From contig CAZWGO010000009.1 in assembly GCA_964633355.1 (NCBI GenBank), forward strand, positions 28,055 through 92,054: 64,000 nt of DNA, read 5' to 3'. Below are positions 35,461-44,331 of this stretch, piece by piece. Numbering within the stretch: position 1 is the first letter of the stretch; every line of letters starts with the position of its first letter. The notes beneath the pieces were generated by a model. The model was not told the origin of the DNA and did not search any database. It worked only from the letters and a program-made list of their open reading frames with translations. This DNA is from Micavibrio_B sp964633355. GTDB taxonomy: Bacteria; Pseudomonadota; Alphaproteobacteria; Micavibrionales; Micavibrionaceae. The position numbers and the translations under genes are program-made.

Positions 35461-36423
35461 ATGTCTTCATCACAGAAAGTAGCCATTATCGGCGGCAGCG
35501 GCTTTATCGGCTCCAATCTCGCCTCCGATCTCTGGAAAGGCGGGCATTATGTGGCCATTGCCGATGTTCAGCCGAGCCGCCCCTACCCTGATTTCTCGAG
35601 ACATGCCGATGTGCGCGACATGAATAGCCTGATCCCGGCCCTCGAAGGCTGTGATGTTATCATCAATCTCGCCGCCCAGCATCGCGACGATGTCAAGCCC
35701 GTCAGCCTCTACTACGATGTGAATGTCACGGGCGCAGAAAATATCTGCGCCGCGGCTGAAAAAACCGGCATCAAGAAAATCATATTTACCTCTTCCGCCG
35801 CCGTTTACGGCCACCATCATTACGAAGCGAATGAAGATTCGCCGCATGATCCGATCGGCCCGTATGGAGAAACAAAATCACAAGCCGAAGACGTTTTCAA
35901 AAAATGGCAGGCGAAAGACCCGGGCCAGCGCACACTCGTCATTGTTCGTCCGACGGTGGTTTTCGGTGTTGGCAACCGTGGCAATGTGCATGTTCTTTTA
36001 AACCAGATTGTCAAAGGCCAGTTCATCATGATCGGCGATGGCGAGAATAAAAAATCCATGGCCTATGTTGAGAATGTCGCGGCATTTTTATGCCATTGCA
36101 TGAATTTCGGCCCCGGCGTTCATATCTTTAACTATGTCGATAAACCAGATCTTTCGACCAAGGAATTGGTCGACATCATTTGCGTGAAGATTGGCAAACA
36201 AATCAATAGTGTCAAACTTCCCAAAACTGTCGGTTTATTGGCAGGAACCTTCTTCGATATCGCCGCCAGACTAACAGGTAAGAATTTTCCGATCTCCCGC
36301 GTGCGCGTCGAGAAATTCTGCGCGACAACTGTTTTTTCCGCGAAGAAATTACAGGAAACAGCCTTTGTGCCACCGAAGACACTTAAAGAAGGCTTGGAAA
36401 AAACTATAGCGAGCGAGTTTTAA
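35461..36423 (+). CDS. NAD-dependent sugar epimerase/dehydratase (extended SDR)
   Basis: The 320-residue protein has the Rossmann motif GGSGFIGS (about 10-17) and the catalytic SSAAVYG...YGETK (Ser and Y-x3-K) typical of extended short-chain dehydrogenases acting on NDP-sugars. The exact sugar cannot be assigned. It is divergent from the glycosyltransferase gene (63 bp apart), and its 3' end overlaps that of the WecA-like gene by 20 bp, tail to tail. Confidence 0.9.
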   Translation: MSSSQKVAIIGGSGFIGSNLASDLWKGGHYVAIADVQPSRPYPDFSRHADVRDMNSLIPALEGCDVIINLAAQHRDDVKPVSLYYDVNVTGAENICAAAEKTGIKKIIFTSSAAVYGHHHYEANEDSPHDPIGPYGETKSQAEDVFKKWQAKDPGQRTLVIVRPTVVFGVGNRGNVHVLLNQIVKGQFIMIGDGENKKSMAYVENVAAFLCHCMNFGPGVHIFNYVDKPDLSTKELVDIICVKIGKQINSVKLPKTVGLLAGTFFDIAARLTGKNFPISRVRVEKFCATTVFSAKKLQETAFVPPKTLKEGLEKTIASEF

Positions 36424-37489
36424 TCTTTTTAAGCAGTGCTGAAAATCTATTGGATTTAATCACCAATACGGCATGGCCGATCCATAAAGTTACCCATGCC
36501 CAGCCAAGTACAGGCTCATCGATGCCAAATTTTAACCCAAGATAACCGATCCCGCCTAATATCGCCGACCATGTTAAAACGATAATCGTGGTTTGCGACG
36601 GGCTAAATCCGTTATCCAGAAAATGATGATGGAAATGGCGGCGATCGGGCTCGAACGGATGCTTACCTTCGCTTAATCTGGCAACCAGTAATCCAAATGC
36701 GTCGACAATCGGCAGGGCGATAATCCAGGCGACAGATACCGGAGGAATGATCGCCATCGGCTGCTGGCTTAAATGAATGCAATACCACGCAATGGTCAAA
36801 CCCAGCGCCATCGATCCTGCATCGCCCAAAAATATAGACGCTTTGCGACGCCAAGGATTTCTCATGTTATAAACGAGGAAGCCCAGAACCGCGCCACAAA
36901 TAAGCCCTAGCGACATAAATACTTCCCACTCACCCGCAAAGAAGCACGCGATCAAAAGCCAAAGAAATACAATCAGGCAATTACCGCCTGCCAGACCGTC
37001 AACGCCGTCCATCATATTAATTGCATTAATGATATAGACGACACAGGCAACCGAAAACGGGATCACCGCCCATCCCAATCCCATATTACCAAAGCCCAGT
37101 AAGTCGCCGAGCGTCGCCAATTGCGTATAACCGGGTATGACAAGGATAAAAGCTGACAGAAAGTGAATGATGAATTTGACTTTCGCATTCACGCCGCGTT
37201 TGTCGTCGATAACACCCGTGATTAAGATCATCGCCAGCGCCAAGAAATATGCCCAGCTATTTTCAAATGGCGGCGCGATGAAGAATGATAAAAATCCGAA
37301 AACCGTAAAGATCGCAATCCCGCCGCCATAAGGCGTCGCGCCCTCATGCTGTTTGCGTCCGCCGGGACGGTCTACAAAATCAAATTTTCGGGAATATTTG
37401 CGCACGAGTGGCACTGCTGCCAAACTCAAAATAAAAGAGAGCACTGGCAATACGAGCAGGACTAAAACAGGCGGCATTTCAAATGACAT
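36404..37489 (-). CDS. WecA/MraY-family undecaprenyl-phosphate sugar-1-phosphate transferase
   Basis: This polytopic enzyme transfers a sugar-1-phosphate to undecaprenyl phosphate to start O-antigen or another glycan. The 361-residue protein has about ten membrane segments and all family motifs: HEGATPYGGG, the Asp-rich NAINMMDGVDGLAGG, FLGDAGSM, and the His-rich cytoplasmic loop DRRHFHHH. That loop is typical of WecA-type rather than MraY-type enzymes. It starts 35 bp after mnmC. The sugar specificity (GlcNAc or another) is not certain. Confidence 0.93.
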   Translation of the reverse strand: MSFEMPPVLVLLVLPVLSFILSLAAVPLVRKYSRKFDFVDRPGGRKQHEGATPYGGGIAIFTVFGFLSFFIAPPFENSWAYFLALAMILITGVIDDKRGVNAKVKFIIHFLSAFILVIPGYTQLATLGDLLGFGNMGLGWAVIPFSVACVVYIINAINMMDGVDGLAGGNCLIVFLWLLIACFFAGEWEVFMSLGLICGAVLGFLVYNMRNPWRRKASIFLGDAGSMALGLTIAWYCIHLSQQPMAIIPPVSVAWIIALPIVDAFGLLVARLSEGKHPFEPDRRHFHHHFLDNGFSPSQTTIIVLTWSAILGGIGYLGLKFGIDEPVLGWAWVTLWIGHAVLVIKSNRFSALLKKIKTRSL

Positions 37490-37524
37490 TCGGCTGAATT
37501 GATAAAAGAATTAGCCTCTGAAGT

Positions 37525-39324
37525 CTATTTCTTTGCTTCCCGCAGGGCAAAGCGCTGTGGGGATAACTCTTTCAGCACCGAGGATGGCATTGGCGAAGGC
37601 CGCCCTATCATATCGGAGGTTATAATTTCAGCCGCCAAAGCCGTGCTAATCAAGCCATGCGATCCATGCGCCGCCGAGATATATAGATTATCATAATCAG
37701 GCATTTTGCCGATCACCGGAAACCTATCTTTTGAGGCGACGCGGAAAGACACTCTCGCCCCCGTGGCCTTCATTTCGTTCACAAGCGCCGGAACATGGCT
37801 TTCAAATTTCTGAACTATGTCAGCACTATCTTCTTCTCTTATATCAATATCAGTCAGCCATGGCTGAAAAGTCGAACCTATAACGTGGTCTCCTTTATCC
37901 GCCGGCGAACAATAGCCTCCATAGCAGATATTAGTCTTTATTTTTTCCGTTGCTTTCGTACTTGATGCGATAGCCAGTTGCCCTCGCACCTTTGAAAGAG
38001 GGAGTTGCGCTGTTTGAGAAAAATTAAGAACGCCTGCGCCACAGGCAATAACAACTGCATCATATAATCTATTATTTAAGTTCCACTGACCTTGGTTATA
38101 AGTAACCTGCTGGACAGACTCACATACGATAATAGAGTTCTTTGCTGAAGCTCTACAGATTTTTTCTGGACTGACGAAACCGCTATCTGGGAGAAAGACT
38201 GCATCAAAATTTATTTCCACTCCTGCAATTTCAGAAGCTTCTTTCGCATCAATAACTTTTATATGATCCTGATGCCAGCCGCATTTCTCTACCATTGCGG
38301 TCAGGCGTTTTTCCTTTTCAATATCGGTAAGCAAATGGATACTGCCGCAAGCTTGATAGTCTATATCTTTTAATCTTTTGAACTGCCGCAGCGCGCAAGC
38401 ATAGGCCGAAGCATAAAAATCAGATATATACCCTTGCTGACTGGTAAAACGCGGATTGAAGAGGCCGCGCGGATTACCGGATGCACCCGCAGCAACTTCC
38501 TTTTCTTCGTATATTTCAACGGCAAAGCCTTCCTGCTTCAGCCGGGCCGCGACATTTGCTCCCGCCAGACCACCACCAATAATGGCGACAGATTTTACCG
38601 TTTTCTTTTCCGGCTTCTGGCGTTGAGACTCAAAATGCCCGAATATCATATCGCGCTTACGCCCATAGCCGCGCGTTTTGGCAACGAAGAAATTTTGTTC
38701 GCGCAAACCTCTTTTAACCAATCCCGCCGCCGTGAAACTGGCGAAAGTCGTGCCTTCATAGCTATTTGCGGCCATTGCCTTGAAGACGGTTTCGCTCCAC
38801 ATCTCCGGATTTTTGGCAGGCGCGAAGCCATCCAGAAACCACGCATCGACATAGGTGTTCAATTCCGGCAAGGCGCGGTTCACATCATCGAAAATCAGTA
38901 ATAATGAAATCTGATCGCTGATCCGTATGGGATGCCAGCCGCAAATACGCACCGGATAATTTTCCAGCATAATCTCGAGCTTGTCACCAATCTCGTTTTT
39001 CCAGCGCGCCAGCGCCTCCCTGATTTGATCCGGTGTCAGCGGAAATTTCTCGAAGGAAATATAGGTCAGGTGCTGATCGGGCGTGGATGTCTTTTCCCAT
39101 TTGAGCCAGGTCGCCAGAAAATTCAGCCCCGTGCCAAACCCCGTCTCGGTGATGACAAATTCGGACCTGTCCTGCCAGCGATCGGGTAATTTATTACCTT
39201 TCAAGAAAACATGGTCGCCCTCGTCTAGCCCGTCTTCCTCACAAAAATAGATGTCTTTGTAAGTGTCGGAATAGATTTGGTCTTTTGCGTATTCCGGCGG
39301 ATATTCAGGTCTTGGCGTTTGCAT
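37525..39324 (-). CDS. mnmC: Bifunctional tRNA 5-methylaminomethyl-2-thiouridine synthesis protein MnmC
   Basis: MnmC finishes the wobble-uridine modification mnm5s2U. The 599-residue protein has both domains: an N-terminal SAM methyltransferase (ETGFGTGLNFLATW, about 60-73; WFLDGFAPAKNPEMW) and a C-terminal FAD oxidoreductase with the dinucleotide motif IIGGGLAGANVA (about 246-257). C-terminal FAD contacts (ISAAHGSHGL) are present. It is divergent from the M3 oligopeptidase gene. Confidence 0.95.
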   Translation of the reverse strand: MQTPRPEYPPEYAKDQIYSDTYKDIYFCEEDGLDEGDHVFLKGNKLPDRWQDRSEFVITETGFGTGLNFLATWLKWEKTSTPDQHLTYISFEKFPLTPDQIREALARWKNEIGDKLEIMLENYPVRICGWHPIRISDQISLLLIFDDVNRALPELNTYVDAWFLDGFAPAKNPEMWSETVFKAMAANSYEGTTFASFTAAGLVKRGLREQNFFVAKTRGYGRKRDMIFGHFESQRQKPEKKTVKSVAIIGGGLAGANVAARLKQEGFAVEIYEEKEVAAGASGNPRGLFNPRFTSQQGYISDFYASAYACALRQFKRLKDIDYQACGSIHLLTDIEKEKRLTAMVEKCGWHQDHIKVIDAKEASEIAGVEINFDAVFLPDSGFVSPEKICRASAKNSIIVCESVQQVTYNQGQWNLNNRLYDAVVIACGAGVLNFSQTAQLPLSKVRGQLAIASSTKATEKIKTNICYGGYCSPADKGDHVIGSTFQPWLTDIDIREEDSADIVQKFESHVPALVNEMKATGARVSFRVASKDRFPVIGKMPDYDNLYISAAHGSHGLISTALAAEIITSDMIGRPSPMPSSVLKELSPQRFALREAKK

Positions 39325-39372
39325 GGTTTTGATCCATATATCTAAATGTCTCTTTTATCAAAAGGAATCGTT

Positions 39373-41421
39373 ATGACTACCGATAACTCGTTACTTGCTC
39401 CTTCGCCCTTGAAAAACCATGCACCGCGCTTTGATTTGATCAGGGAAGAACACTATCGGCCTGCGCTGGATGTGGCAATTGCCGAAGCGAGAGCGAATAT
39501 CGATAAGATTATTGCCGATCCTGCAAAACCCAATTTCGAGAACACCATTATCGCCTTGGAAACTGCGTCTGAACTTCTCGGCACGATATCATCTATTTTC
39601 TACAACCAGCTTTCTGCAGCCGGCACGGACGGTATGCAAAAAATTGCCGAAGAGATAGGCCCTATTCAAGCCAACTTTTCCAGCGATATCATTTTGAATG
39701 AAAAGCTCTTCGCCCGCGTCAAAACAGTTTTTGAAAATATCGACAGCGAAGCCAAGTCTCCGGAAGAGCGTACACTTCTGATCGACACCTATAAGAATTT
39801 TGCTCGCGGCGGCGCACTGCTTGATGACGATAAAAAAGCTCTCTTGCGCAAAATCAACGAAGACATGTCAACCCTCGGCCCCGTCTATTCCAATAACGTC
39901 AAAAAATCCGCCGAGAAATTTCAGCTTGTTCTCGAAGATGAAAAGGATTTATCAGGCTTACCGGAAATGGCTATCGAAGGAGCCAAACTTGCCGCCGAGG
40001 AGCGCGGCCTTGCTGGCAAATATGTTTTTACGCTAGATTTCCCAAGCTATTTCCCGTTCGTTACTTATAACGACTCCAGCGAACTACGCGAGAAGTTATG
40101 GCGCGCTTACAGCCACCAAGCCTTCGGCGATGAATACGATAACACCGAAACAATTTTGAAAATCGTGCGCCTGCGCTATGAACGTGCGAAATTACTCGGT
40201 TATCAGGACCATGCCGATTACGTTCTTGAACGCCGCATGGCGGAGAAAACCGACCGCGTCATGTCTTTCCTGAAGAAAATGAAAGATAGATACAAACCTG
40301 CCGCACAGGCCGATCTTGACGAACTCCGTGCATTTGCCAAGCGCCTCGGTAATGACGATTTAAAACCTTGGGATGTTTCCTATTATTCAGAGAAATTACA
40401 GGAAGAAAAATTCCAGTTTTCATCCGAAGATCTGCGTCCATATTTTCCACTGGATCGCGTTCTCAAAGGCACGTTCGAACATTTCAGAAAACTTTTCGGT
40501 TTGAAATTCACGCTTAATACCGATTACCCTGTCTGGCATTCCGATGTGACCGCTTATGATGTGGAAGATGAACGTACGGGCCGCTTTATCGGCACGATGT
40601 ATGCTGATTTCTTTCCGCGCAATGGCAAAAAACCCGGCGCATGGATGACGGCTTATCGCGAACAAGGCCTATACAAAGGCAATATCGAGCGCCCCGTTAC
40701 CGCTTTCGTTTGTAATTTTACCAAGCCGACAAAAGACAAGCCATCCCTTCTTACCTTCGATGAAGTCCTGACCATCTTCCACGAAATGGGACATGTTACG
40801 CATGGCCTGTTATCCGAAGCCACCTATGGATCTATGGCTTCACCAAACGTATTATGGGATTTCGTCGAGCTTCCGTCCCAGCTTCAGGAGAACTGGCTGT
40901 ACGAAGCGGAAGTGTTGAACGATTTTGCCGCGCATTATGAAACAGGTGAAAAAATTCCGGCGGACCTGATTGAAAAACTCCGCGCCAGCAAAAACTTTAT
41001 GGCGGGCTGGACGGGTTTGCGCCAAATCGGCCTTGGCACTTTGGATATGGCATGGCACACAACCGATCCTGACAAAATTTTAGATCTTTTGAAATTTGAA
41101 GATAGCGTCATGGAAGATTTGCGCCTCTTCCCGCGCCTTGGCGGACCGGCATCAACCTCGTATAGCCATATTTTCTCCGGCGGCTATTCTGCAGGCTACT
41201 ATTCTTATAAATGGGCAGAAGTCCTAGATGCCGATGCCTTCGAAGTCTTTCTCGAGAAAGGCCTTTATCACGCGGAAACAGCCGAAACCTACAAGAAAGA
41301 GATTCTTGCCAAGGGTAATATCGAGCATCCTCTCGTGCTTTACGGGAAATTCAGGGGCCGTGACGCCGATCCGGACGCTCTTTTGCGCCGCGAAGGCCTT
41401 TTGGCAGGCGATTCTAAATAG
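39373..41421 (+). CDS. M3-family oligopeptidase (PrlC/OpdA-like)
   Basis: This is a thimet-type zinc metallopeptidase that degrades short peptides in the cytoplasm. The HExxH site reads HEMGH at residues 470-474, with the downstream Glu in the WDFVELPSQL segment. The N-terminal (FDLIREEHYRPALDVAIAEA) and C-terminal (FSGGYSAGYYSYKWAEVLDAD) family blocks are intact. No signal peptide is present. I start it at the ATG at 39373 with AAGGAA upstream; the frame is open from 39346. Dcp and OpdA are close relatives and are hard to separate by eye. Confidence 0.93.
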   Translation: MTTDNSLLAPSPLKNHAPRFDLIREEHYRPALDVAIAEARANIDKIIADPAKPNFENTIIALETASELLGTISSIFYNQLSAAGTDGMQKIAEEIGPIQANFSSDIILNEKLFARVKTVFENIDSEAKSPEERTLLIDTYKNFARGGALLDDDKKALLRKINEDMSTLGPVYSNNVKKSAEKFQLVLEDEKDLSGLPEMAIEGAKLAAEERGLAGKYVFTLDFPSYFPFVTYNDSSELREKLWRAYSHQAFGDEYDNTETILKIVRLRYERAKLLGYQDHADYVLERRMAEKTDRVMSFLKKMKDRYKPAAQADLDELRAFAKRLGNDDLKPWDVSYYSEKLQEEKFQFSSEDLRPYFPLDRVLKGTFEHFRKLFGLKFTLNTDYPVWHSDVTAYDVEDERTGRFIGTMYADFFPRNGKKPGAWMTAYREQGLYKGNIERPVTAFVCNFTKPTKDKPSLLTFDEVLTIFHEMGHVTHGLLSEATYGSMASPNVLWDFVELPSQLQENWLYEAEVLNDFAAHYETGEKIPADLIEKLRASKNFMAGWTGLRQIGLGTLDMAWHTTDPDKILDLLKFEDSVMEDLRLFPRLGGPASTSYSHIFSGGYSAGYYSYKWAEVLDADAFEVFLEKGLYHAETAETYKKEILAKGNIEHPLVLYGKFRGRDADPDALLRREGLLAGDSK

Positions 41422-41429
41422 TACCCGCA

Positions 41430-41562
41430 TTTTACTTAAGTTTAACTTGGAAAAAACATAAGTAAAATTCAAGCCATTGAAAACAAAAGAAATTTTGTTT
41501 GTCATATTTTTGTTGCCGAATAAACTTGGCTTATTGTATAAACTTACGATAAAAGCAAGTTA
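41430..41562. promoter_or_regulatory. Repeated TAAACTT-type motifs upstream of the XRE regulator
   Basis: The spacer before the XRE gene holds a 9-bp inverted repeat TTTTACTTA/TAAGTAAAA (41430-41438, 41459-41467) and a TTTAACTTGG (41441-41450). Two direct TAAACTT copies (41521-41527, 41539-41545) start 18 bp apart, and an inverted AAGTTA follows (41557-41562). Such arrays before an XRE gene are often its own operator. This is inferred from pattern only. Confidence 0.45.
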
Positions 41563-41586
41563 CGCAAAAAAAACCATTGGTAATAA

Positions 41587-42285
41587 ATGTCGATCACAAC
41601 AGCTCAAATTCGTGGCGCGAGAGGACTTCTGAACTGGTCGCAAAACGACCTGTCGGAACGTACTGGCATATCCGGTACGTCGATTGGAGCGATTGAGAGT
41701 GGCTCCACGACACCGCGCAAGAGTTCGCTTGAAAAAATTAGACAGACGTTTGAAGATTCAGGAATTGAATTTGTAGGGCAAGACGGAATAAGAAAGAAAA
41801 GCCTGCAGGTAGACATTCTTAAAGATGTCGAAGGCTTTAAGAAGTTTTCCAGCGACGTTCACGCTGCAGCACAAAATGATACTAGAGAAATTTTACAAGC
41901 TTACGTTGATGATAGCCAATTCGCTCAATGGCTTGGCGATAGTGATGCGATTACTCATGTAACAAAAATTGAAGCTGCGCATAAAAAGAATTTTAAAATT
42001 ATCCAAAAAGAAGGTGACTGTTATTTTCCTGCTCGGAATTATGCTGAATATAGATGGATCCCAGCAAAACAGTTTCTTGCAGTCCCTTTTATGGTTTTTG
42101 GTGATAAATTTGCGATTGTGCTTTATGAGCCAGATCCGACAATTATAGTAATGAATTATCCAGTTTTAGCAGAAGCATACCGGCTACAATTCAGCTTGCT
42201 ATGGGAACAAGCCATTCAACCGCCACAAAGGCTTATTGATGAATGGCAAGTTCCCGATAAATACAAAAAATTAATGAGTAACTAG
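41587..42285 (+). CDS. XRE-family HTH regulator with C-terminal sensor-like domain
   Basis: The 232-residue protein starts with an XRE/Cro helix-turn-helix (AQIRGARGLLNWSQNDLSER, TGISGTSIGAIESG; about residues 5-60). After a linker comes a C-terminal domain of about 150 residues. It ends in FMVFGDKFAIVLYE, IVMNYPVLAEAYRLQFSLLW and EQA, a layout like the sensor domains fused to some HTH regulators (PLD-like or TrmB-like). The ligand is unknown. The gene looks AT-rich compared with its neighbours. It lies 3 bp upstream of the GNAT gene and is probably co-translated with it. Confidence 0.8.
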   Translation: MSITTAQIRGARGLLNWSQNDLSERTGISGTSIGAIESGSTTPRKSSLEKIRQTFEDSGIEFVGQDGIRKKSLQVDILKDVEGFKKFSSDVHAAAQNDTREILQAYVDDSQFAQWLGDSDAITHVTKIEAAHKKNFKIIQKEGDCYFPARNYAEYRWIPAKQFLAVPFMVFGDKFAIVLYEPDPTIIVMNYPVLAEAYRLQFSLLWEQAIQPPQRLIDEWQVPDKYKKLMSN

Positions 42286-42288
42286 ACA

Positions 42289-43434
42289 ATGTCGCAAACA
42301 CTAAAAGCACAGGACGATTTTTCAGACTCAGCTAAAGGGTCTGATTCATATCATTATTATTTAGCCGATTTGCACGATATTGTTACTGATCCAGAAAAAA
42401 GGAAAAAGCTTCTTCCCGCCTTGGAAAGCTTAATCCGAGCTCAGGCCAATTTTCATCAAGTCGAATATTTTGGCGACTTGGAAACTTTGGAAGAGAGCAT
42501 CTGGAAACGTGGCAATACTTTCAGAGGCTTTTTAGTTTATGCCCAAGACCGTATGCCAATTGCATACGCTGTTTACTATCCGATGATCGACAGTCAAGGA
42601 CGACGTGCGGCCTATTGTGAAGATGCTTATGTTGCAGAAAGCTTTAGAAGAACAAATCTCTTTGATATCGTCATGGCAGAATTAGCAAAGCGTATAACTG
42701 AAGAAGGTTGCGATTATCTGCAATGGTCCACAGATCGCCGCAATGACCGTTTCAAAACGATATCAAGAAGCATAGGTGCAATTAGGCCTGATATTGTAAC
42801 TTTGGTAGGTGATGATCTACTCAAAATAGGTACAACCGAAAAAAGTATACTAAAGAATGCATGGTCTCATAATAATTATATTTCGCGGCTCATCAATCCG
42901 TCAGACATCAACCTGCTTAAGTCTTTAAATATGGATCCGAATCTGATTCGAAATAACGGAGACATTGATTTTAAAGGCTTCATAACATTCCATCAATCAG
43001 ACAAGCGCAAACCAGTCGCGATTACACCAGGATGGGAACATCTTTCAACTTTCCGAGTTATTCCTGGTATATATTTGGAGAATCCTACTTTTCAAGAAGC
43101 CACCACTCGAAGCCAAAAAGCTCAAATTATTTGTTCCGTTGCTCTTGAAGCTAAAAAATATACATCCGACGATGACAGGAAGCTTGAATATTTAAAGTGG
43201 CACATTAACCGTAATGACAGCGAACTTCTCTCTATCTTACAAGACGATATGTCCCTACCTATAGACTGCATGAAAGGTGCAGGTCGTATCGATTCTGAAA
43301 TGATCGTCCATACTTTGAGTAATGGGAATTTACAAAAACTCTGCGAAAAAGGAAAAGCAAATGAAGAAAGAATGCTTCATCTGCCAATCAATTCACCCAT
43401 AGGCCCTGCTGCTCGTAGACCTGACAGAAATTAA
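42289..43434 (+). CDS. GNAT-family acetyltransferase with unrecognised C-terminal half
   Basis: Residues about 20-170 match a GNAT fold: a central strand RRAAYCEDAYVAESFRRTNL stands where the acetyl-CoA motif A is expected, followed by DIVMAELAKRITEEGCDYLQ and WSTDRRNDRF. The usual R/Q-x-x-G-x-G/A loop is degenerate (FRRTNLF). Residues 171-381 are not recognised. The coding sequence is AT-rich. It follows the XRE gene by 3 bp without its own clear ribosome site, so translation is coupled. Its 3' end overlaps that of the convergent CtlX-like gene by 4 bp. Substrate unknown. Confidence 0.78.
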   Translation: MSQTLKAQDDFSDSAKGSDSYHYYLADLHDIVTDPEKRKKLLPALESLIRAQANFHQVEYFGDLETLEESIWKRGNTFRGFLVYAQDRMPIAYAVYYPMIDSQGRRAAYCEDAYVAESFRRTNLFDIVMAELAKRITEEGCDYLQWSTDRRNDRFKTISRSIGAIRPDIVTLVGDDLLKIGTTEKSILKNAWSHNNYISRLINPSDINLLKSLNMDPNLIRNNGDIDFKGFITFHQSDKRKPVAITPGWEHLSTFRVIPGIYLENPTFQEATTRSQKAQIICSVALEAKKYTSDDDRKLEYLKWHINRNDSELLSILQDDMSLPIDCMKGAGRIDSEMIVHTLSNGNLQKLCEKGKANEERMLHLPINSPIGPAARRPDRN

Positions 43435-44324
43435 TGCAACTCTAGCAGCATACATCTTGCCGAACCGCCACCATATTTTTCGATTGTCGTGATATCGGCG
43501 TGAACGATTTCTGATACATATTTAAGTAATGTTGATTTCTGCGCTTCATCCAATGCCGCATATGCGCCTGACGACATAGCTAATAATTTCTTACCGCCTG
43601 TTCCGATAAGCTCCAGTGAATTACCACAAAAAGCCTTAAGTTGATCCATTGATAAATCGATGACCTCACGATGCTCCGACATGCTATCCAGCACGCGTTG
43701 ACGGTCTTCCTTCAGAATACAGGCTAAACAAATTCCCGCATAGCCCGTGCCGATATACATCATCACATCCGTATGATAGACGGGTTTTCCGGCATGGTTT
43801 TTCGTGCGGAACATCACCGCTTCATATCCCATCTTCTCGCAAAACATCTTCGCCATGCGCTCGTCACATCTCGGCGAGATTGAAAAATAAGCGATTCTAT
43901 TAATCCGATCGAGCCAATGCGCACCCGTGCTTTCCAGATACATTCCTTCTTTTTCATGGCCCGAAAAATCGAAAGCGACATCATAAATGGATTCGAGAAA
44001 GCCCATGACATCGGACCGGCGCTCGATCTGGCGGTTCGGGGCCAACATCGGGTAATAACCGAGAGTCCTGTCACCGAATGTCGCGACCCAGTTATTGCAA
44101 AATATATCATCAGGGCTTTCTTTCTGCCCGATAATAGAGGTCACGATCACCCCTTTACTCACCAGCAGATCACGAAATGCACGAAACTCAGCCGCTGCCT
44201 TTTCCTGAACGGAATGAATATCCGAGGGGTCTGCCGCTTGATAAGTATTCGTTTCCATGGTTTCAGGATTGGAATGGAAGCCGACAGGCTCCATCATCAT
44301 GATATGATTGGTCGATTGATTCAT
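43431..44324 (-). CDS. CtlX-like citrulline/arginine hydrolase (amidinotransferase fold)
   Basis: The 297-residue protein belongs to the guanidine-modifying pentein fold. It shows the CtlX pattern: NHIMMMEPVGFHSNPET, then DDIFCNNWVATF, GMYLESTGAHWLDR with the Glu and His region, and a C-terminal GGGSARCMLLELH carrying the catalytic Cys. CtlX hydrolyses citrulline to ornithine; arginine deiminase activity is an alternative. No other arginine-catabolism gene is adjacent. It lies 7 bp downstream of fcl, so it may be read with the gmd-fcl genes. Confidence 0.82.
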   Translation of the reverse strand: MNQSTNHIMMMEPVGFHSNPETMETNTYQAADPSDIHSVQEKAAAEFRAFRDLLVSKGVIVTSIIGQKESPDDIFCNNWVATFGDRTLGYYPMLAPNRQIERRSDVMGFLESIYDVAFDFSGHEKEGMYLESTGAHWLDRINRIAYFSISPRCDERMAKMFCEKMGYEAVMFRTKNHAGKPVYHTDVMMYIGTGYAGICLACILKEDRQRVLDSMSEHREVIDLSMDQLKAFCGNSLELIGTGGKKLLAMSSGAYAALDEAQKSTLLKYVSEIVHADITTIEKYGGGSARCMLLELH

Positions 44325-44331
44325 ATATTCA

